A DNA stretch of 11,219 nucleotides, taken from the NCBI GenBank assembly GCA_027052485.1, contig JALUFA010000110.1, positions 1-11,219 on the forward strand, in the 5' to 3' direction. Below, piece by piece: positions 6,716 through 11,219 of this stretch. The stretch's first letter is position 1. Each line of letters opens with the position of its first letter. This DNA comes from Hydrogenothermaceae bacterium (GTDB lineage Bacteria > Aquificota > Aquificia > Aquificales > Hydrogenothermaceae). A program made the position numbers and the translations under genes. The notes under the pieces were generated by a model. That model was not told the DNA's origin. It saw only the letters and a program-made list of their open reading frames with translations, and did not search any database.

Positions 6716-7438
6716 GTGGGTATAAAAAAGGTAGGTTTAAATAGAAATGTTAAGCCCCAGACATTAACAGAAAAACTGTTCTTTTTAGACTTTATGAAAG
6801 GGCTTAAGACCACTATCAAGCACCTATTTAGAAGGGTAGTAACGGTAGATTTCCCGTATGAGGTTACAATTCCAGCAATAAGATTTAGAGGGGTACACGG
6901 GCTTAGAAACGTTGATGGTACAGAACCCCCAGACTTTGATAGTTGGATTAAAAAGTTAAAAATCAAACCTCCTGAAAAAGGAGAAACTAGGTGTATAGCA
7001 TGTAAGTTCTGTCAGGCTGCATGTCCTGTTCCTGAACTATTTACCATCAAAGCAGAAAAACTAAAAGTACCTGAAGACCATCCTCACCACGGACTAAAAG
7101 TTTTAGCAGTTTTTGATATGGATTTATCAAAATGTATGTTCTGTGGGCTTTGTACCCAGGCATGTCCGACAGACTGTATCATCCACACTGACGTTTATGA
7201 CCTTTCATCTTACACAAGAAGAAGCTGGGTTTTACATAAAGAAGACCTCTCAAGAATTGCTGATGATTTTATTGCAAGAAGAGGAAAAGAAAAGTTTGAT
7301 GATCACTCAAAATGGAGAAAAGACCAGAAAATCTGGCCTGAGTATGACTATCCAAGAACGAAGATTTGGGAAGGTTGGATGCCTTCGTTCCTTCCAAACT
7401 ACAAAAAATCCCAATCAAACGGCGAGGCTGAAAACTAA
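6716..7438 (+). CDS. nuoI: NADH-quinone oxidoreductase subunit I (2x [4Fe-4S] ferredoxin)
   Basis: NuoI carries the two [4Fe-4S] clusters N6a and N6b, passing electrons through the peripheral arm of complex I toward N2 in NuoB. Both binding motifs are complete: C93, C96, C99, C103-P (CIACKFCQAACP) and C140, C143, C146, C150-P (CMFCGLCTQACP). RFRGVHGL (56-63) matches the RFRG segment before the first cluster in the family. The protein has 240 residues, longer than the 160-180 of typical NuoI. It has about 30 extra residues before the first cluster, partly in a Pro/Lys-rich insert (65-91), about 8 extra between clusters (37 against 29 in E. coli), and a long polar C-terminal tail. It starts with GTG; GGAGGA at 6705-6710, 5 bases away, supports this. 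It is co-transcribed with nuoCD. Confidence 0.93.
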   Translation: MGIKKVGLNRNVKPQTLTEKLFFLDFMKGLKTTIKHLFRRVVTVDFPYEVTIPAIRFRGVHGLRNVDGTEPPDFDSWIKKLKIKPPEKGETRCIACKFCQAACPVPELFTIKAEKLKVPEDHPHHGLKVLAVFDMDLSKCMFCGLCTQACPTDCIIHTDVYDLSSYTRRSWVLHKEDLSRIADDFIARRGKEKFDDHSKWRKDQKIWPEYDYPRTKIWEGWMPSFLPNYKKSQSNGEAEN

Positions 7439-7450
7439 GCCTCCCTTTTC
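7424..7450 (+). terminator. Candidate Rho-independent terminator after nuoI
   Basis: GAGGCT (7424-7429), an 8-base loop, AGCCTC (7438-7443), then CCTTTTCCCCTTTAT. The 6-bp stem overlaps the nuoI stop codon, and the tail is pyrimidine-rich rather than a pure T run. It fits the end of the nuoCD-nuoI unit, with a new promoter following. Confidence 0.5.
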
Positions 7451-7470
7451 CCCTTTATGATTTTTATTCT

Positions 7471-7499
7471 TTAACATTACTGCTTCCCTTTTATATTCT
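7471..7499 (+). promoter_or_regulatory. Candidate promoter for the DUF255 gene cluster
   Basis: TTAACA (7471-7476, 5 of 6 to TTGACA), a 17-base spacer, and TATTCT (7494-7499, 4 of 6). An overlapping TATATT at 7492-7497 gives a 15-base spacer. It follows the nuoI terminator and would leave a leader of about 28 bases before the ATG at 7534. Confidence 0.35.
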
Positions 7500-7533
7500 C
7501 ATCTAAAACTTTTACCCTTAAGGAAGACCCGAT

Positions 7534-9585
7534 ATGAAAAAACCAAATCGTTTGATAAATGAGAAAAGCCCTTACCTTCAACAACACGCTTACAACCCAG
7601 TAGACTGGTATCCGTGGTGTGAAGAAGCTTTTGAAAAGGCAAAAAAAGAAGACAAACCAATCTTTTTATCTATAGGATACTCAACTTGCCACTGGTGCCA
7701 CGTTATGGAAAAGGAAAGTTTTGAAGATGAAGAAATAGCAAAAATGATGAACGAAATCTTCGTTAATATAAAGGTAGATAGAGAAGAAAGACCAGATATA
7801 GACCAGTTTTACATGAACGTTTGCCTTGCATTGACAGGCCATGGTGGCTGGCCTCTAACAGTTATTATGACACCAGATAAAAAGCCATTTTTTGTTGGAA
7901 CCTACATACCAAAAGAGTCGGCTTACGGACGTATTGGAATGAAAGACCTCATAAAAGAGATAAACCGCCTCTGGAAGGAGGATAGAGAAAAACTCCTATC
8001 ACGGGCAAATAGCATCATTGAGTACATGCAAGAGGTATCAAATAAGAAAGGTGTAGACCAGGAACTTACAGAGAAGGATATAAAAAACGCCTTTTTATAC
8101 CTAGTAGATACCTTTGATAAAAGGTACGGTGGTTTTTCCATAGCACCAAAGTTTCCATCACCCCACAACTTAATCTTTCTACTTAGATACTACAAGGTTT
8201 ACAGAGATTACAGAGCCTTACAAATGGTAGAAAAAACCCTTCAAGAGATGGCAAAAGGTGGAATTTACGACCACGTTGGATATGGTTTTCACAGATACTC
8301 AACAGATAACAGATGGCTACTGCCCCACTTTGAAAAGATGCTTTACGACCAGGCAATGCTTCTAATGGCCTATACCGAGGCATACCAAGCTACTGGAAAT
8401 GATTTATACAAAAGAGTAGCTGAAGAGGTAATCCAGTACGTACTTAGGGATATGAAATCTTCGGAAGGTCTGTTTTACTCAGCAGAAGACGCAGATAGCG
8501 AAGGCGAAGAAGGTAAGTTTTACACGTGGACGTACGATGAGCTGAAAGAAATCTTAGAAGAGGATTTTGATATATTCGCTAAAATCTCAAATATCAAACC
8601 AGAGGGAAACTACCTTAAGGAAGCTACACGTCAACCATCATATAGAAATATTATTCATGTATCAAAAAATTGGAAAGATTTATCTCAAGAAACAGGTATT
8701 CCTGAAGAAAATCTAAAACAGGTATTTGAGCGCTCTTTGAAAAAACTTTTCCCAGTTAGAGAAAAAAGGGTTAGACCTTTAAAAGATACAAAATCCCTCC
8801 TAGACTGGAACAGTTTATTTACAAAAGCCCTTTTTCAGGCTGGATTAGTTTTTAAAAATGAAGCTTACGTAAGTCAGGCAAAGCAGTCTTTAGACAAGGT
8901 TTTACAAACTTTTTACAAAGATGGCAAGCTCTACCACAGGTTTAAAGATGGAGAACTAAAGTATGAGGGAAATTTAGATGATTACTCATTTTTAGTGTAC
9001 GCCTTACTAGAAGCCTATCAAGACAGTTTTGATGAAGAGTACCTAAAAAAAGCTGTTGAACTTACAGAAAAAGCAGTGCATTTATTCTGGGATGAGAAAA
9101 ATGGCGGATTTTTCTTTACATCTAAAGACAATAAAGACGTTCCGTTAAGACAAAAGGAAAGCTACGATGGAGCTTACCCGTCGGGTAATTCTATTATATA
9201 TAACAACCTCGTGGCTCTCTTTAAGCTTACAGGGAACAGAGAGTATCACCAACTCATCAAAAAAATGGAGTCGGCATTTGCTCCAAACATAAAAAGAGCT
9301 CCCCACGGGCATACCATGTTTTTAATCGGACTTATGATGATGCTTTACGCAAAAGAAATCTTGTTTGTTGGTGATAGAGAAAAGGCTTTAGACTACAGAA
9401 AAAAACTGGAAGAAGTTTACCAGCCTTTAAAGGTTGTTGGCTACAAAGATAGATATTTATCTAGCATATCGGAATTTGTTAAAAACCTTCCAGATGAGAA
9501 AGGGATTAAAGTTTACGTGTGTGAAAATTTTGCATGCAAGGAGCCAACGTCTGACATTAATCAAGTGATAAAATTAATTAGTTAA
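7534..9585 (+). CDS. DUF255 thioredoxin-domain protein (YyaL/SPATA20 family)
   Basis: A 683-residue protein of the YyaL/SPATA20 family. The N-terminal thioredoxin-like DUF255 domain (about 1-165) starts with the family hallmark [24 protein letters not shown] and holds [16 protein letters not shown] with the CxxC C52-H-W-C55, then [10 protein letters not shown] and [12 protein letters not shown]. The rest (about 190-680) is the (alpha/alpha)6-barrel, glycosidase/epimerase-like part, with [64 protein letters not shown] and LDWNSLF, ending in [13 protein letters not shown]. The family is widespread, but no reaction is firmly established for the bacterial members. No signal peptide is present, so it is cytoplasmic. 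AGGAAG 7 bases before the ATG is the ribosome site. It is first in a five-gene run. Length is close to that of B. subtilis YyaL, and no key motif is missing. Confidence 0.95.
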   Translation: MKKPNRLINEKSPYLQQHAYNPVDWYPWCEEAFEKAKKEDKPIFLSIGYSTCHWCHVMEKESFEDEEIAKMMNEIFVNIKVDREERPDIDQFYMNVCLALTGHGGWPLTVIMTPDKKPFFVGTYIPKESAYGRIGMKDLIKEINRLWKEDREKLLSRANSIIEYMQEVSNKKGVDQELTEKDIKNAFLYLVDTFDKRYGGFSIAPKFPSPHNLIFLLRYYKVYRDYRALQMVEKTLQEMAKGGIYDHVGYGFHRYSTDNRWLLPHFEKMLYDQAMLLMAYTEAYQATGNDLYKRVAEEVIQYVLRDMKSSEGLFYSAEDADSEGEEGKFYTWTYDELKEILEEDFDIFAKISNIKPEGNYLKEATRQPSYRNIIHVSKNWKDLSQETGIPEENLKQVFERSLKKLFPVREKRVRPLKDTKSLLDWNSLFTKALFQAGLVFKNEAYVSQAKQSLDKVLQTFYKDGKLYHRFKDGELKYEGNLDDYSFLVYALLEAYQDSFDEEYLKKAVELTEKAVHLFWDEKNGGFFFTSKDNKDVPLRQKESYDGAYPSGNSIIYNNLVALFKLTGNREYHQLIKKMESAFAPNIKRAPHGHTMFLIGLMMMLYAKEILFVGDREKALDYRKKLEEVYQPLKVVGYKDRYLSSISEFVKNLPDEKGIKVYVCENFACKEPTSDINQVIKLIS

Positions 9586-9610
9586 TACCTAAAACAGTGT
9601 TAAAAATTTA

Positions 9611-10420
9611 ATGAAAAGGGTCGCTTTACCTCTACTGGGATTGTTTTTTGTTTCCTGCGGTTCAGGGACAGATAAAGACAAGGACGAGAACATTTTAACC
9701 ACAAAAACCACGTGGTATATCCAGCTTAAAGTTGATGAGGAGCATCCTTTAAAACAGATTAAAGCAGCAAAGCTATACGATATAGACCTTTTTGATACGG
9801 ACAGTGAAACGATAAAAAAGTTAAAAGAAGATGGAAAGATTGTTATCTGCTACTTTAGTGCAGGTAGTTATGAGGACTGGAGACCTGATAAAGATAAATT
9901 CCCTAAAGAAGCTATAGGAAATCCTCTTGAAGGTTGGGAAGGTGAGTACTGGCTTGACATAAAAAACGATAAAGTAAGACGGATTATGGCTGATAGAATA
10001 AAGCTTGCAAAGAAAAAGGGCTGCGATGGTGTAGACCCTGACAACGTAGATGGTTATGAGAATGATACAGGTTTTGACCTGGCGTATAAAGACCAGCTAG
10101 AGTATAACAGATTTTTAGCTAAAACAGCCCATAACCTCGGCTTGCTAATAGGTTTAAAAAATGACCTTGACCAGATAAAAGACCTTGTTAACACCTTTGA
10201 TTTTTCCGTTAATGAAGAGTGTCATCAGATTGGAGAGTGCGATTTATTAATGCCATTTGTAAAGCAAGGTAAACCTGTTTTTAATATAGAGTACGATAAA
10301 ATTTACCTGAAAGATGAAAACTTCAAACAGCTCTGTGAAGACTCTAAAAGACGAGACTTTAGAACCTTAGTTTTATCCAGAGAATTAGATGGTAGTTTAG
10401 TGAAAAGCTGTGATTACTAA
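9611..10420 (+). CDS. GH114-family lipoprotein (endo-alpha-1,4-polygalactosaminidase-like, TM1410 type)
   Basis: The 269-residue precursor has a lipoprotein signal, KRVALPLLGLFFVSC, with lipidation expected on C16. Phe at -3 is not ideal, but a Gly/Asp/Lys-rich linker follows, as in lipoproteins. The mature part matches GH114: TTWYIQLK near the start, VICYFSAGSYEDWRPD (78-93), GWEGEYWLDIKND (108-120), RIKLAKKKGCDGVDPDNVDGY (129-149), GLLIGLKND, and FDFSVNEECHQIGEC (196-210). Likely catalytic acids, by analogy with fungal Ega3, lie in the DPDNVD stretch (D142, D144, D147) and at NEE (E202/E203). C204 and C210 may pair. Characterised relatives cut galactosamine polymers; the substrate here is unknown. 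No clear ribosome site precedes the ATG, 25 bases after the DUF255 gene, so it may be poorly or coupled-translated. It is probably anchored at the cell envelope. Confidence 0.87.
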   Translation: MKRVALPLLGLFFVSCGSGTDKDKDENILTTKTTWYIQLKVDEEHPLKQIKAAKLYDIDLFDTDSETIKKLKEDGKIVICYFSAGSYEDWRPDKDKFPKEAIGNPLEGWEGEYWLDIKNDKVRRIMADRIKLAKKKGCDGVDPDNVDGYENDTGFDLAYKDQLEYNRFLAKTAHNLGLLIGLKNDLDQIKDLVNTFDFSVNEECHQIGECDLLMPFVKQGKPVFNIEYDKIYLKDENFKQLCEDSKRRDFRTLVLSRELDGSLVKSCDY

Positions 10421-10425
10421 AAAGT

Positions 10426-10432
10426 AAGGAGG
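10426..10432 (+). promoter_or_regulatory. Ribosome-binding site supporting a TTG start
   Basis: AAGGAGG lies 6 bases before TTG 10439. The first ATG in the frame is at codon 45, inside the domain, so TTG is the start. Confidence 0.75.
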
Positions 10433-10438
10433 TATAAA

Positions 10439-10840
10439 TTGGCAAAGAAGGAAGAAAAAAGAGCCGTACTTTTACAGCTTGAAGGTGAAGACTGGATAGG
10501 AGAAGCTTTAGATGCAGAGGGAGCTCCTAAGATAGACATTTCAAAACTAAAGGTAAAAGCCACAGACCTTATGCTACTTTCTCTTGGATACTGTTTTGGT
10601 ATTACCGTTCAGGCTTATACAAATCACAAAGGTTATAAAATCGAAGACTTAAAAATAGAAGTTATTGGTAAAAAACATGAGAGAGAAAACAGATATGAAG
10701 AGATTACCTTAAATGTTTCATTTAAATCTGACTTAACTCCCGAACAGATAGAAAGGGTTATGGAAATAGGGAAGAGAGGATGTACTGTGGGAAACACTTT
10801 AGAAAAAGGTGCTAAAATAGAAAAAAGATTTGTTGGTTAA
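10439..10840 (+). CDS. OsmC/Ohr-family protein
   Basis: A 133-residue cytoplasmic protein with the OsmC fold pattern. It has an N-terminal strand region (GEDWIGEALDAEGAPK), then KATDLMLLSLGYCFGITVQAYTNHKGYKIEDLKIEVIG (the long central helix with C52, followed by the G-x-x-I/V-x-x-L strand), EEITLNVSFKSDLTPEQIERVMEIGKRGCTVGNTLEKG (second conserved cysteine C115 and the N-T-L helix). OsmC and Ohr members reduce organic or fatty-acid hydroperoxides with this cysteine pair. Many small OsmC-like proteins have not been tested, so peroxidase activity is inferred. The family CPV around the second Cys is CTV here. The start is TTG, set by AAGGAGG. It lies 18 bases after the GH114 gene and 12 before the next, so it is in an operon. 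Confidence 0.88.
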   Translation: MAKKEEKRAVLLQLEGEDWIGEALDAEGAPKIDISKLKVKATDLMLLSLGYCFGITVQAYTNHKGYKIEDLKIEVIGKKHERENRYEEITLNVSFKSDLTPEQIERVMEIGKRGCTVGNTLEKGAKIEKRFVG

Positions 10841-10852
10841 AAGGAGAACGTT

Positions 10853-11104
10853 ATGGAGGGGTTTATAGCTTTTTCTTTAGGAATTATAGCCTTATGTATG
10901 GTAATTATCACCGTTGGGATGATTGGTGTTTTCTTTGTACTACTTGGCATTTTAAAAACCCTAAGGGAACTTTTAATAGAAGTTAAAATAGACTATAAAG
11001 TTATTTCCCCCAAAATACATCAGATTGTTGAGAACTTAGAAAGTACAACGTCTATTTTCGGTCTTTTATCATTTTTAGGAAGAAGAAAAAGTAAGAAAAA
11101 ATGA
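10853..11104 (+). CDS. Small membrane protein, DUF948-like
   Basis: An 83-residue protein with one N-terminal membrane segment (about 4-34, GFIAFSLGIIALCMVIITVG...), then an amphipathic helix (LKTLRELLIEVKIDYKVISPKIHQIVENLEST), and a basic end (GRRKSKKK). The plan of one anchor followed by an LKxLRExLxEV...IxPxIxxIxENL helix resembles DUF948 proteins such as B. subtilis YtxG, but it is shorter, and the assignment rests on pattern only. AAGGAG 6 bases before the ATG is clear. It follows the OsmC gene by 12 bases. Function is unknown; the form suggests a membrane-anchored coiled-coil partner protein. Its TGA stop overlaps an ATG at 11101 that is in frame with the next gene. Confidence 0.72.
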   Translation: MEGFIAFSLGIIALCMVIITVGMIGVFFVLLGILKTLRELLIEVKIDYKVISPKIHQIVENLESTTSIFGLLSFLGRRKSKKK

Positions 11105-11146
11105 AACTGTTTTTCAGTTGTAGATTTTTGTTTGACATAAATGAGG

Positions 11147-11153
11147 AAGGAGG
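11147..11153 (+). promoter_or_regulatory. Ribosome-binding site of the last, partial gene
   Basis: AAGGAGG is 4 bases before GTG 11158 and 7 before TTG 11161. The spacing slightly favours TTG; both are in the same frame. Confidence 0.6.
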
Positions 11154-11157
11154 AGCC

Positions 11158-11219
11158 GTGTTGAAGAGATTTTTTCTGATTTTTACCTTCATTTCAACAG
11201 TTATTGCTGCATTCTTGGC
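11158..11219 (+). CDS. N-terminus of an exported or membrane protein, cut by window end
   Basis: Only about 20 residues are visible: (M)LKRFFLIFTFISTVIAAFL. A positive LKR followed by a long hydrophobic run indicates a signal peptide or an N-terminal membrane anchor. The family cannot be named from this. The start is GTG 11158 or TTG 11161, supported by AAGGAGG. An upstream in-frame ATG at 11101 (overlapping the previous stop as ATGA) would add 19 residues before the charged-hydrophobic start and has no ribosome site of its own placed like this one, so it is less likely. Probably the same operon as the genes before it. Confidence 0.7.
   Translation, partial: MLKRFFLIFTFISTVIAAFL

Noticed and set aside
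6583-6966. 127-residue frame on the - strand across the nuoCD/nuoI junction
   Set aside because: Antisense of well-identified genes, with no ribosome site or recognisable motif.
7113-7460. 115-residue frame on the + strand overlapping nuoI
   Set aside because: Shadow of nuoI in another frame. The nuoI frame has both complete ferredoxin motifs, while this one has no family resemblance.
9551-9574. CTGACA and TAAAAT near the end of the DUF255 gene as a promoter for GH114
   Set aside because: The spacing is only 12 bases, and no alternative -10 is found at 16-18 bases.
11105-11119. AACTG-TTTTT-CAGTT hairpin followed by a T-rich stretch, a possible terminator after the DUF948-like gene
   Set aside because: Only 5 bp with two G-C pairs, too weak to call in a probable thermophile.
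11132-11137. Perfect TTGACA that could be a -35 for the last gene
   Set aside because: No -10-like hexamer 16-18 bases downstream; that position falls on the ribosome site and start codon.
11101-11157. ATG 11101 as start of the last gene, overlapping the previous stop
   Set aside because: It would place 19 polar or mixed residues before a standard signal-peptide start, while a strong AAGGAGG directly precedes GTG 11158/TTG 11161. Not excluded.

Overview
The window is an AT-rich (roughly 35-40% GC by eye) stretch of a bacterial chromosome that is almost fully coding. Arg is written mostly as AGA/AGG and Ile often as ATA. Genes are short-spaced, with strong GGAGG-type ribosome sites and several GTG/TTG starts. 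Together with the gene content (a NuoC-NuoD fusion, HemN, a DUF255 protein, a GH114 lipoprotein), this suggests a thermophilic chemolithotroph of the Aquificota, perhaps Hydrogenothermaceae (Persephonella/Sulfurihydrogenibium-like). That placement is inference from style and content, not a database match.

Layout. (1) Positions 1-2488, + strand: the end of pgpA (phosphatidylglycerophosphatase A), purM and purN (two steps of de novo purine synthesis), and a small exported DUF2914 protein, packed as one operon. (2) Positions 2464-4779, - strand: hemN (oxygen-independent coproporphyrinogen III oxidase), an exported thioredoxin-fold protein with no CxxC, and an 89-residue unknown protein, again one operon. 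Its 3' end overlaps the DUF2914 gene by 25 bp. (3) Positions 4780-4948: a divergent intergenic region with a perfect TATAAT for hemN and a plausible promoter for nuoCD. (4) Positions 4949-7438, + strand: nuoCD and nuoI, encoding peripheral-arm subunits of respiratory complex I, without nuoA, nuoB or nuoH beside them, followed by a candidate terminator. (5) Positions 7534-11219, + strand: a DUF255 (YyaL/SPATA20-like) protein, a GH114-family lipoprotein, an OsmC-family protein, a small DUF948-like membrane protein, and the start of another exported or membrane protein, probably co-transcribed.

Most genes are ordinary housekeeping or energy-metabolism genes and are intact. No mobile element, CRISPR array, tRNA or rRNA was seen. 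The points most worth a second look are the cysteine-less redoxin between hemN and an unknown small protein, the isolated nuoCD-nuoI pair, the GH114 lipoprotein in an apparent autotroph, and the overlapping convergent 3' ends with an embedded hairpin. I found no clear evidence of an undescribed multi-gene system.
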